This document shows, in pieces, positions 1-8,709 of a stretch of DNA of 11,178 nt (within the stretch, counting starts at the first letter, position 1; the number at the start of each line of letters is the position of its first letter). Location: the NCBI GenBank assembly GCA_030248135.1, contig JASANC010004564.1:5001-16178 (forward strand), in the 5' to 3' direction. The notes under the pieces are model-generated. The model saw only the letters and a program-made list of their open reading frames with translations. It was not told the DNA's origin and made no database searches. Both the position numbers and the translations under genes were made by a program. The DNA comes from Theristus sp. LFF4_11. Lineage: Eukaryota; Nematoda; Chromadorea; Monhysterida; Xyalidae.

Positions 1-2044
1 CTGGTCGTGGTCAACGTACCAGGTGCCGAACGCATACTCTGTTCCACTTGTTGCATCCACGCACACGCCATCTGTTTTGAAAAATGCCTATCAATGGCGA
101 ACTTGTAATTCAATTTTTCCATGAACTTTCACAAACGAAAAAACGTACAAGCCACTTTTTGAAAAACAGCCGAATCGATGCCGGTCGTGGTTGCACTTCG
201 ATGTACCTTACATTGGTACCAGTTGTTGTCGACGGAAGTGTAATAACCAATTTTCACGATGTTCACTGTAGCTCGCTCCGGCGCCAAACAAGCTGCAATT
301 CAAAATCAACCAAAAAATATCTTTGATGAAACACCAAAAACACAAAAGTTAGGCTGTGTTCGTTCGCAAGACCAACCGCACGGCTGAAAGCGCAGTGTTT
401 CTGGATTGCCTCCGAGCACGCCTGTGCTCTCGCAACACAGACGGGTGCCCACTTGCAACGACTCATTTGCACCGCCACTCATGTCGAACGAGCTACCCAA
501 TGGACGTTGCAGCGTTTCGTTGTAGCTGCACGCTTGAAACCAATAAAAACAGCTATCGAAAACTCATCTTTAGTGCCATAGAGGTGAGAATGAAGGTGTG
601 ACAGTAAGACAAGACGCTGAACGAATAAGATTTTGCTAAAATACAGAACACCCTGTCGTACATTTCAAGGACTCCAACGTTGCCACACTGCTGTTCAACT
701 GAATGCACTGGTACCATTTGTAATCAATCAACACGTTTGCTCCCACCTTTACATGAACGGGTGCACTGTTGCTGCTGCTGTTCTTTACTAAACAACCTGT
801 AAAAGTTGCGCAAGTGGCAAACAGCATTTCAAAATCAAAAATACTGAAATAAAACAGTTCAACAAAAAGGGTTTCAAACACGAGGCTCTTACCATAAGCA
901 CGAAACTGTTGTCCCTTGTAGCCCCAGCAGCGTGTTTCGTAGCCGAGAAAGCCAGGAATGTGCTTGCCTGTCACCGGCACCTTCACTACGTGGCCACGCA
1001 TGTATGGCACATTGTTCAACACACAGCCTAGAACAATGACGAAAAATATAAGATTTGATTTCACAGACTATAAAAGACGTCGGTCCACTTAGTTCTAAGC
1101 AATTCAAAATAACGCATTCGTTGAAAGTGTCCTATGGTGTCACCTGTGAACATGCTCCTCTGCAGTCCGTCAGCAGTGTTGTTGCACATGACCACCTGGC
1201 TGGCCGTTGCATCGTAGTAGTGCTCCGATGGATGCAGCACTTTACCATCCGGAGACAAACACTCTGCGCAAAATGTCTTTTGCTTTGGTGCTCCGTTTGC
1301 AGACGCTGATTTAAAATTACTTTCATACTTGATGCGGCAATCCTAAATTGCCTATGTACCCCATTCGTTGTCTCAATTTCAGATTGCCGCGTCAAGCACG
1401 AAGAAATTTGTTTTCTTGTCCATGCATGCATTGTAAATCTACAAAAAAACACTTGACTGCTAACGAACACACGTTAGAACGCGTCTGAAGCAATGAAACG
1501 GAAAACTCACTGATTGCTTCATAGACGAGTTTGTCGCTGCGTTTGATGCACCTGTAAACAAACTTTGCCGTTCGATACTCTTCGTTTGGTGTTATCACAG
1601 AGCCACTAGTTTCGTTGGACGGAACGCAACCTAAAATCAAGTTGCGGAAATGAACTGTTTCACCTTTACCACTGTCCAACGGCAACCCAAATCAAAACAG
1701 ACAACGAACGAACACACAAAATTATAATCATTAACAGCCGAGCACAAACCAATTGTTTTGATACCGTGCTCTCGACCTTCGACGAGATAGCATTCGTATT
1801 TGATGAAATTGCTGACCCAAATGTCACCGGTCTTGCACTCGTTTGACAGACCCAACTGGCGCAAAAGCAACGGTTTGGATGACACGAGCGAATCAATGGG
1901 CAGTTCACTTGGCGCTGCTCCGCCGACCACAAAGTGCACAACAACCACGACCAACCAGTGGCCACTTGCAGAATGACTGAGCCAATTGGTGCATGTGAAG
2001 TGCGGCGTCTTCGTTTTGCTCATTGTCTCAACAGCATTATGCAT
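1..2044 (-). CDS. Secreted multi-module protein with MIG-18-like fibronectin type I-like repeats (3' end beyond window)
   Basis: Spliced gene, at least 417 codons, running off the left edge. Inferred exons (high to low): 2044-1750, 1630-1511, 1305-1144, 1027-893, 796-662, 532-344, 292-149, 71-1. Every junction is phase 1, every intron is GT-AG, and the frame stays open throughout. Exon 1 has a hydrophobic stretch near residues 30-45 (WLVVVVVHFVVGG), a late signal peptide or signal anchor; ATG 2023 is an alternative start. Then come repeated modules of about 40-60 residues, mostly opening with Gly/Ser-Cys at an exon start and carrying a central aromatic-x-Cys, such as KWYQC, NNWYQC, FVYRC, IKYEC. 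N-glycosylation sequons are present. Known: such Cys modules are annotated in nematodes as abnormal-cell-migration-18-like fibronectin type I domains of secreted proteins. Inferred: an extracellular matrix or secreted role. The family call rests on Cys spacing by eye; the exon chain is more secure than the name. Exon 3 has the least certain start. Confidence 0.68.
1322..1402 (-). ncRNA. Candidate microRNA-like hairpin inside an intron
   Basis: The intron 1510-1306 of the FN1-like gene contains an 81-nt imperfect palindrome. On the minus (sense) strand 1402-1382 pairs with 1342-1322: 21 pairs, with one A-C mismatch and two G-U wobbles. A 2x2 internal loop follows, then six more pairs (1379-1374 with 1350-1345) and a 23-nt terminal loop. 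On the plus strand the two wobbles become mismatches, so folding favours the host gene's sense strand. Size and shape resemble an animal pre-miRNA. No expression evidence is available, and it could be a chance palindrome or a remnant foldback. Confidence 0.4.
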
Positions 2045-2282
2045 TGCTGATCAAAATCACATTCACATGAATTTCGCCGCAACGGAAAAATAATAAAGTG
2101 CGTGTGATGCGCGTGTGTTGGTGTTCCGACCGACAGAAGAATGGGGGCACGCACATTCTGACAGCTACGGTTGAATTGAAACAAGCTTTGTATAAAAACA
2201 GCTATTAACATTACAATGGCAAGCAAAACGAGAAGACGACGCGAGACGGCTGGAAAGAGCATAAAGAGAAAGAACATTTCTG

Positions 2283-2657
2283 ATGCTTGTGTCAGTCTTA
2301 AAATCGAAAAACAAAAGCGCCGCTTTAGGTGATGCAGCCACAGGCGCACCAACCCCGCTGAGAAGTGGGATTGCTGCCCGCTGCATGAGACCAATTCCCA
2401 ACACGTTGCACGCATGCTCCTTTGCTCGCACAAGTAACAATTCTGGGTGGATGCTCCATAAAGCAGCAAGAACACCAGTGTGCCACGATACAATGATCAA
2501 GGCTTATTGGCCACACGAAACTCGCACAAATCAACGTCGATTTGTTGCAACGCGGTAAGTCCCGCTTGGTCATTCTAGAACGTTTCTCACTTTAATGTGC
2601 AGCTCTTTTTGCAGCTTGTTTGCTGTATCTGATGAAACAACACCCTATGATCTATGA
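2283..2657 (+). CDS. Small two-exon gene of unknown function
   Basis: Not recognised. Exon 1 is open from ATG 2283 to 2554 and ends at a consensus donor (G|GTAAGT). The 60-bp intron 2555-2614 ends in CTCTTTTTGCAG. Exon 2 restores the frame (phase 2), adds 14 residues ending in TTPYDL, and stops at 2657. An AATAAA lies 48 nt further on. The protein is about 104 aa, basic, with several Cys, Trp and His (SGWMLHKAARTP, MIKAYWPHETRTNQ) and no evident signal or membrane segment. The gene diverges from the minus-strand gene starting at 2044. An upstream exon may exist: another plus frame opens at ATG 2216 with a very basic peptide (MASKTRRRRETAGKS) but stops at a TGA. The donor, acceptor, frame and poly(A) signal agree, which is the main support; the start is uncertain. 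Confidence 0.45.
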
Positions 2658-2769
2658 TCGTCACAAACGTTGTGATCAGACAGTAGAAACTAAAATACAA
2701 ACCTAATAAACCGCGTGGTTTGCATTTTAAAAGAATGGAACTTATCACGTTGCAACAAATCGACGTCGA
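2531..2769. repeat. 29-bp inverted repeat bounding a 239-bp segment
   Basis: Positions 2531-2559 and 2741-2769 are inverted copies matching at 26 of 29 positions. The left arm covers the end of the coding exon and the GTAAG splice donor of the plus-strand gene; the right arm lies beyond its poly(A) signal. Similarity drops sharply outside the arms. It may be a small foldback element or a local inverted duplication of the exon end. No target-site duplication was seen. Confidence 0.6.
2705..2710 (+). promoter_or_regulatory. Poly(A) signal AATAAA of the small plus-strand gene
   Basis: A canonical AATAAA lies 48 nt downstream of the TGA of the two-exon plus-strand gene and gives a short, conventional 3' UTR. 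Confidence 0.5.
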
Positions 2770-2994
2770 AATGACTTTAAAATATGAAATCGCTCACTGA
2801 CGTATGACCAAGTCCGTACAATAACAGTTGTTCCGTTTTATTTTTTGCTCAGTTGAACATGAAGACTTTAGTTGCGTCAACTGGAAGATTCTACCGTTCG
2901 ATCTACTGTTGTTGGCTGAAAAGTAAAAAATCGATGTGTTGTGTTGTCGTATTTGTTTTTTCTGTCTTTCTGTCTTTACGCTTGGATTGCCACC

Positions 2995-3144
2995 ATGGAG
3001 CTTCAGGCTGTGATAGACACAAGCAAACAGCTGTTTTGTTTTAGTTCTGCGCCAATAGAAACAACCGAATTGACACACCGACAAGCTTGTACCTTTTTAA
3101 ATCAAATATCTGCAAAACTGTCTTTTTTGCAGATGGGATCATAA
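2995..3144 (+). CDS. Possible 49-residue ORF with a strong start context
   Basis: Not recognised. ATG 2995 sits in GCCACCATGG, an ideal vertebrate-style start context, and opens a 49-residue frame beginning MELQAVIDTSKQLF and ending QISAKLSFLQMGS before TAA 3142. The same frame is open upstream to about 2941, where it would add a hydrophobic leader (SYLFFLSFCLYAWIA). Good splice acceptors lie inside the ORF (TTTTGTTTTAG near 3041, TTTTTTGCAG near 3132), so the region may instead be an exon read in another frame. There is no homology or downstream signal to settle this. It is listed because there is no better explanation for the stretch. Confidence 0.2.
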   Translation: MELQAVIDTSKQLFCFSSAPIETTELTHRQACTFLNQISAKLSFLQMGS

Positions 3145-3316
3145 AAAACAACTCCATCTGATTTAAAATTTTTAAAACGCGAAGGTTTTGCAAACGCGAA
3201 ACAAAATATCCTACAAAAATACGATTTCACAGTTGTAAAAATTTAGAGAATATATTGATTGACAGCTGATATTGATTGTCACAAGTAAAGATAGAACCGA
3301 CTTTAGCATCAAATTG

Positions 3317-4017
3317 TCATTGCGACCTTCGCAGTGTTGGTTGCTTTGGAATCCATCCACCAAGCGCGAAGTAAACGGGTACCACAGTTTCCCAATAGAC
3401 CGTCATCAGAATCACCTTTGTCAGATTCGCAAGAATCACCTGAAAGGGAAAAGCCAGTAATGCAGGGGTGCCACACGGAAACAGGGAACGTTTCCAAACC
3501 ACTTGTTTAAAAATAAAAACTACAGCCAAATCGTTAAAAAACATCACAACTTAAAATCGTTGAGCAGATCGGAAATTATCGTTTAGCAAGTTTCAAAGTT
3601 TTATTGATGAGCCAATTGTCAAGTGTTTGGTTAAAACGCGTGCGTGTAACCTTTGCATAATATCGTATCCACCCAGTGACACCTTGATCCGGTTCACCCC
3701 AGCTCATGATGCAAGTGCCAAGTCGACTGAGGTAAGACATGAATACAAGCAGGATAATGGGCGAGCCGACACCGGACACAACGTACAGCAGTGTGCAAGC
3801 GTGCGTCCGTGCTGTGGCCATGGAGCACAGTGACCCTGAGCGGCAAGGACAACCTGGCAATGAAACACACTGCCATCGGCAACATCACATCATCTGCCGC
3901 GAAGAAGCTTCAGTGAATGAAAAAGAAAACCAAGAGTTTTGATAATCACGAAATCAGGATTGCCTGCCAAGACCTGTTTTCCGTAACAGCGAAACAATTC
4001 AATCCACAACATGCCAT
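3317..4017 (-). CDS. Candidate four-exon small membrane protein, unknown function
   Basis: Not recognised. Proposed exons: 4017-3974, 3907-3854, 3726-3651 and 3439-3317. They join in frame (phases 2, 2, 0) across GT-AG introns whose last two acceptors are good (TGTCTTACCTCAG, TTTTCCCTTTCAG). The product would be 98 aa starting MACCGLNCF. It has two hydrophobic stretches: VMLPMAVCFIA around residues 22-32 and a long one around residues 60-90 (ANLTKVILMTVYW, VVPVYFALGGW). A short basic tail ends LRRSQ. Support is only splice motif plus frame agreement, and the last exon is open in another frame as well, so this may be partly wrong. The start could lie further upstream, where the frame is open to about 4197. 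No poly(A) signal was found close downstream. Confidence 0.28.
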
Positions 4018-4666
4018 TTGTGATTTTATTTCAAATTTCATTTCATTAGCAAAATAATAATGTGAGCTGCAAGCAAGTGTTGAAACAAAGAAGCGATTCA
4101 ACACAGGCCAATATTTTTTGAAAACATAACTAATTCGAGAAACAACTTGCAAATATGAATGAACAATATCAAAATAAATAGCAAAAAATAAAAGCAACAG
4201 TCAAACTGAACATGAACATATTCATGACAAGCGGAAGAAAATTTTTTCAAATGGTCTTTTCAATCCAAACACAGCATTTTTGTGTGATACATCAAAATGA
4301 GAACAAGTTGAAATGTAAAGTGTTTGCTGCCAATCGTAAAGCTAACTTGAAAAACAATAATGGAGCACCAACGCAAGAGTGGAATAATTTTTGAAAGACA
4401 CAAAAATTGGATGTATCATTGGAAAGACGAAACTTAGCAGCCATAAAAACATGAGTGAGATTTAAGCAAAAAGCAAGTTGAACAGCTCAGCAGTGGGTGG
4501 TGTTGCAAAATTGAAAGACAAAACATGTGTGCGTTCATTCACACAAAATGTTTCTCAATCCCCGCTTCCGATCAATGTTTTTAAAGTCAACACTAGAGAT
4601 CGCTTCAGTGCAGTATGCAGATGACAAAAGAGCAAAACGCAGTCGAAGTTTGTTTGGCAGGTTGAA
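4018..4666. other. AT-rich intergenic stretch
   Basis: The stretch lies between the candidate membrane gene and the Cys-rich membrane gene. It is AT-rich with only short open frames (for example a 60-codon plus frame at 4212-4394) that have no splice or homology support. The right part should include the 3' UTR of the Cys-rich membrane gene. The only structure noticed is a weak 9-bp inverted pair, TGATACATC near 4285 and GATGTATCA near 4410. Confidence 0.4.
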
Positions 4667-5238
4667 TTATGGACAAAATGGACAAGTGACGCCGCTACAG
4701 CAGCAGCACAGACAACAACAGCCACACACGAACGACACAATCACTGCTACCACGTACCTGGAAAATGAGCGTAATGCATCAACGAGTGAATATAAAACCA
4801 ATTTCGATTCCAAACTTGTCAACGATCAAATGAACATCGTATCCATAGCTGCGACGACACTCACCAAACCCAGACCCGTACTTCTTGGTGACAACGCGCC
4901 CGCGGACCCTGGCCCACACAACGGTAGTACGCGAACATGTTGTCGTCGCCACACCTGCATGCAGAAGGCTGTTCCACCAGAATGCAACGCTCAGTTGACC
5001 CGGTCGCTGTCGACTGGTGCGTCGGTCGATTAACGAAAACGAGAAAAAGACAAACAAACGGGATAGCCAGAAGAAACTAGGCAGCAGCGCACTTCTTGTC
5101 GCCACAGTACTCGGGCGAGTGTATCTGCTGCGCCTGTTCTCTGTAGTGCACTGGCGGTGCCGCAGTGACCTGGTCGAACACAAACAGCACCAGCAACATC
5201 CGTATCCATTTCAGTCGTGATCGTGACTTGCACATCAT
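4667..5238 (-). CDS. Small type I membrane protein, Cys-rich ectodomain and juxtamembrane Cys cluster
   Basis: Proposed exons 5238-5093, 4954-4865 and 4757-4667, joined in phase 2 at both junctions, give 108 aa. Residues 1-25 form a signal peptide: a basic start, the core MLLVLFVFD and a likely cut after QVTA before APPVHY. The ectodomain holds EYCGDKK, then CGDDNMFAYYRC and a further Cys before VRVWVW. Exon 3 supplies a membrane helix (YVVAVIVSFV) running straight into CGCCCLCCCCSG, then a short tail CPFCP. Donor GTGAGT after exon 2 and acceptor CTCATTTTCCAG before exon 3 are strong. Known: the Shisa, VOPP1/WBP1 and CYYR families share this plan of signal, YY-C motif, one helix and Cys-rich membrane edge, and usually act in endosomal or Golgi trafficking. 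Such Cys clusters are often palmitoylated. Family membership is inference. The exon 1-2 junction is least sure, because upstream acceptors near 4969 and 5014 also keep the exon 2 frame. Confidence 0.6.
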
Positions 5239-5632
5239 CAGTATGTTCACCACCCAACTTGTCGCCACCACCTGGCCGCCAAAACGTGCACCTGCAACGG
5301 ACGGACACCAGCTGCACTGCACAGATGCGAGTGATCCTGTCGTCAATCTGTTGAAGTTGAATGAAGCACATGATCATTTGTGTGAGGCAATGTTCAAATG
5401 AAGATATTGGCTCTGAATCGCCAAGAGGAACACATGAGACGACCTCTTTGTCTTCAATTCGCAAAAAACGACAATCCAAGGCGTAAAGTCGAATTTTATT
5501 AATTATTCACATCGCATTCAACAAGAAAAACCAACGACCACGCAGAATTGAGCAGTTTCAACATGGAATCAATAAATAAAAAAACAGCTATCACATTTGA
5601 GAGTGGCATTCATGAACAGCCAATATTGACAC
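5239..5632. other. Intergenic region between RWDD4 and the Cys-rich membrane gene
   Basis: The right part is the presumed 3' UTR of the RWDD4-like gene, with its poly(A) signal near 5495. The left part is the presumed 5' flank of the Cys-rich membrane gene. Open frames here have no splice or family support. Confidence 0.5.
5495..5500 (-). promoter_or_regulatory. Poly(A) signal AATAAA of the RWDD4-like gene
   Basis: On the minus strand AATAAA occurs about 135 nt after the TGA of the RWDD4-like gene and before the next minus-strand gene, so it is the natural 3' end signal. Confidence 0.5.
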
Positions 5633-6562
5633 TCAAACTGAGGCCGGCGCAGCGCCAGTCTGCGAGAGATGCTTCACCAGATCCACCCAGTTCCAGCCGC
5701 GCTCCCTCTCGTCCGTCTCACCGCCCCTGTCCCACATTCTGCGTTTCTGCGCCTTTGTCATTTGCTCCTTTCGTTGCTTCGCCTCGCCTGCTGAATTTTC
5801 ATTTTGAACGGCGTTTTGCGAGCATTCAGTTGAACATGCAGACGTCAACTGCGGCTGCTGCGCCATGAGCTCGTCGAAATGTTCGCGGACGAATTCCACG
5901 AGCGTAAACGTTGCCGCCATCCCTAAGTTCTCGGCTGCCACCTGTTGCAATTGCTGTAAGATGCTCCGTTTGACATGCTCGATCAAATGTTTGTTGTAGA
6001 ACAGATCCAATGAAACATCGGCCGGGGCATCGATCGGGTAACTGTGAGGCCAGGACACTTGGAGCACGAATGAATGCGCACTGCTGTGATCGCCGAACTT
6101 GAACTGCACAACAATAATGCAGTTAAACTCAATGAATAAACCATGTTTTCATTAGAGAAAAGTGCGCTCTCGCGCATATATTATACAGAGAAGTCCGAAA
6201 AACATTTTCTTGCTACATACAAAGCAAGTTTGCCTGCTTTATCCGTGTACACATAGAAAAAGCTTGTAGCCCACGTTGTGATATGTCTAAGAAACAATGT
6301 ATTTTGAAAAAAAAACGCGCGCGGAAGGATAATGCACGGTGCGCATAATTGGCTGCAAGTTGCTATTGCAATAAAAATGAACAGAACTGAGACAAACAAC
6401 AAGCATGAATCTTCAAGTGGCGAATAATAAACAGCGCAAGAGAGTGCGTCAAACGCACAGCACCTGAAACACGGTGTCGCTGACGGGCACAAAGAATGCA
6501 GCGTCGTCGCTGTAGATCGAGCGCAGCACCTCCAGCTCGTCTCGCTGCTCGTCATTTGCCAT
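5633..6562 (-). CDS. RWDD4: RWD domain-containing protein 4-like
   Basis: Two exons, 6562-6464 and 6103-5633, joined in phase 0 across a 360-bp intron (CAG|GTGCTG ... TTGTTGTGCAG), encode 189 aa; human RWDD4 is very close to this length. The N-terminus MANDEQRDELEVLRSIY is the typical start of an RWD domain. The domain spans about residues 5-115 and includes the SWPHSYPIDAP segment, matching the family's YP...P hallmark. A charged linker follows, then the diagnostic C-terminal block: KEQMTKAQKRRMWDR and, after an acidic insert, RGWNWVDLVKHLSQTG. Known: RWD domains are ubiquitin-conjugating-enzyme-like folds without the catalytic Cys that mediate protein binding; the molecular role of RWDD4 itself is poorly defined. 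There is no sign of truncation. The start is supported by the first ATG of the exon and by conserved length. Confidence 0.93.
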
Positions 6563-7258
6563 TTTTTATTTACAGAATGTTTCTGCACACAAAAAAACAC
6601 ATTGGAGACGTGCGAAAATGTTCAATCGTTCAAATGACAACGCTGACAATAAAGAAAGCACAATTAGTACTGTTGTGATTGCAATGCAGCACGAGGTTTT
6701 GACATGCATGACCTAGAAAACAACATGCATCATTCCTCAGCCGATCAGACATGTCCGATTGGATGCATTGCAGGCGAGCCACTAAAAATGGGGAGAATGT
6801 GCAGGAAAACCAGGAAACGATGGACGTCACTCACAACACACATTAAACAAGACTGCTTGTGTCACTGTTCAGCGAGTGCACAGCGCTTGACATTGCACGC
6901 GCGCAGCAATACTGCCAGACTACAACAAAAAACGAAACGAATGTGTGCGGCGCGGCTTTTTGAAATATTGATAATATTTGATATGAACGAATTCCAGATA
7001 CGCACAAACGCGAAGCGCCAGCGTGACAGAGACAGACAATCAATCGCAGCCGCAGACATGCCCACCAACAAACTATTTGCACTTGTTTTATTCAATAACT
7101 GTTTCTTTAGTTTTTACTCGATTCTATGTGACTACCGGCACGATTAACAGTTTGATAAGGCCATTGAAAAAATATAACTGTCAATAAGCAATAAAAATTG
7201 CCAGACATCTAAAAATCAGAAATCACAGCCATTGCTAAGAACAATCATCACAAAACAA
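6563..7258. other. Intergenic region between POLR1F and RWDD4
   Basis: Minus-strand order is POLR1F 3' UTR (poly(A) signal near 7087), then the presumed promoter and 5' UTR of the RWDD4-like gene. A 147-codon plus-strand frame (6704-7147) crosses the region but lacks recognisable motifs. No RNA gene was seen. Confidence 0.5.
7087..7092 (-). promoter_or_regulatory. Poly(A) signal AATAAA of POLR1F
   Basis: Minus-strand AATAAA about 170 nt past the POLR1F stop codon and well before the RWDD4-like start at 6562, consistent with separate transcripts. Confidence 0.5.
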
Positions 7259-8709
7259 TCACACGTCAGTCGGCTCAGCGTCCATTCTCGCTCGTTTATG
7301 CTTTTTCTTTTTCTTCTTTTTTTCTCTGTGGCTGGCAGGCGATTGTGGAGATTTTGAATCAACCACTTTTGACTCAATATGATCCGGATTGTTGTCATCC
7401 AACAAGGGCACGTCTTCAGCGTCTGACTGCTTCCGTTTTCGCTTCTTGGCTTTTTTCTGCGCTTTTCTGTGTTTCCTGGTTGCCTCGGTTTCAGCTGCAT
7501 CACCATCGAAAACTCCGGTTTCTCGCTCATCGGCAGCAGTGTTCGCGAGGGTGTCGTTCATCGAATGCAGCAGCTGCCTGGAGACGCTGCTCTGCTCGGC
7601 TGTTGCATTGCGATGATCGTTTGATTTGCTCAGTTTGCGCGTTCGTGGCGACGGTGTGAACAGAGCACTTATGTTCAGCGTGCTCGAGAGACGCTCGCCA
7701 GTGGGCACGCAACGACCGTTGACGAACGGCGAAAACGAGCCTGCCAGAGAACGACGCTTGCACGGTGAGTCGCAGCTGCAAATTGTGAACAACTGAAACA
7801 ACCGTCGCAATTCGGCAACGGTACGTCGCAGAAACGGTTTTGATGAACGCAAAACGATGAAACGTACCATTCAGATTTGACTAGATCAGCGGATAGTTGC
7901 ACAATTTTATTGAGCACCTTCACGGAAGTAATTCGCAACTCAACCGTGTCCCCAACGGACGGCAGCGACTTCTTGCAACGCACAGTGCACGTGAACCAAT
8001 CGTAAACGTGCGCCACAACACCGTACTTGCTTGATTCGAAGATCACACCTGCAGTATTGTGGCAATGTTGGAATGGTTGTTCAAAGTGAAATGCCGGCCA
8101 AGTGAACGGCGGTGTTGAAAATTCGCTCATTGTGTCATCAACACCAGAAACTACAACACGTCATGAATGACTTTCGCAGCACTGCAAAACATTTGGTTTG
8201 TGAAAACGAAAATCGACCGACCCACATAAACGTCTGCGACTTTCGGTTGGAATATTACAAATGTGCAGCAGAACTTGATGGGTAGCACCGGTTCAGAAGT
8301 AACCACAATGGGACCAAGCGATTGAGATGCCCGCACCCGACCGTATGCGCACAGGACGCCGTCAAATCTAAACAAACATCACTTTGGAAACCCACACACA
8401 CGCGCACTTTTGTGACAAACATTTTCATGTCAAGTTGCGACAAAAATGAAGATAAATGACAAAAAAAGACTGAACAACCGCAACAACGAACTCTTCTTTG
8501 TATTGTCCAATTTGACCATTCAAGATCTCTTTGAGCGCTCGTTCGCCGTTTCCCAGCTGATGCCACGGCAGCCAAACTTCTCTGATCGTTTCTTGTAAAT
8601 TCAAACCGGACGAACTCCCGAGCAGCGGGTCGGCAATGATTTTCACACATTCTTTGAATTTCTTTCGGTTGTGCTTTGCTCGGTTTTCAAATGTGCTTTG
8701 GTGCCACAT
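7259..8709 (-). CDS. POLR1F: DNA-directed RNA polymerase I subunit RPA43
   Basis: Four exons, 8709-8492, 8367-8222, 8048-7868 and 7775-7259 (phases 2, 1, 2), encode 353 aa. The N-terminal Rpb7-like domain (about residues 25-115) includes REVWLPWHQLGNGERALKEI, then QYKEEFDGVLCAYGRV built across the first junction, and FVIFQPKVADVYVGVI across the second; these are family landmarks. An OB-fold part follows (about residues 120-180, GVVAHVYDWFTCTV to VQLSADLVK). A low-complexity basic tail, KKAKKRKRKQ and a run of Lys near the end, is typical of metazoan RPA43. Known: RPA43 forms the Pol I stalk with RPA14 where that subunit exists and binds the initiation factor RRN3/TIF-IA, so it acts in the nucleolus in rRNA synthesis. 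Start chosen at ATG 8709 (MWHQSTFENRAK); the frame is open further upstream without another ATG. The first donor (GTTCGT) is weak but gives the correct conserved EEFDGVL. Confidence 0.9.

Noticed and set aside
636..1064. 142-codon minus open frame as a single-exon secreted protein
   Set aside because: It reads through an intron. The consensus donor GTAAGAG at 892 and acceptor TTTTACAG at 797 split it into two modules of the larger FN1-like gene.
1382..1438. Possible extra mini-exon of the FN1-like gene within intron 1510-1306
   Set aside because: A peptide with Cys is readable after a TTTTTTTGTAG acceptor, but no GT donor restores the required phase. The simple model with exon start 1305 keeps phase 1 and needs no extra exon.
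2020..2500. Two overlapping minus open frames of 157 and 111 codons
   Set aside because: They overlap the first exon of the plus-strand gene, which has a better donor, acceptor, stop and poly(A) signal. The hydrophobic minus peptides did not match any family and have no supporting splice chain.
4527..5033. 168-codon plus-strand open frame, Gln-rich in part
   Set aside because: It is antisense to the Cys-rich membrane gene; the Gln run is the complement of that gene's Cys-codon stretch. The minus strand has signal peptide, splice sites and a coherent topology.
5548..5868. 106-codon plus open frame
   Set aside because: Antisense shadow of the last exon of the RWDD4-like gene.
6704..7147. 147-codon plus-strand open frame between two genes
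   Set aside because: No recognisable motif, no splice or poly(A) support, and both neighbouring minus genes need this space for 3' UTR and promoter. It is probably a chance frame.
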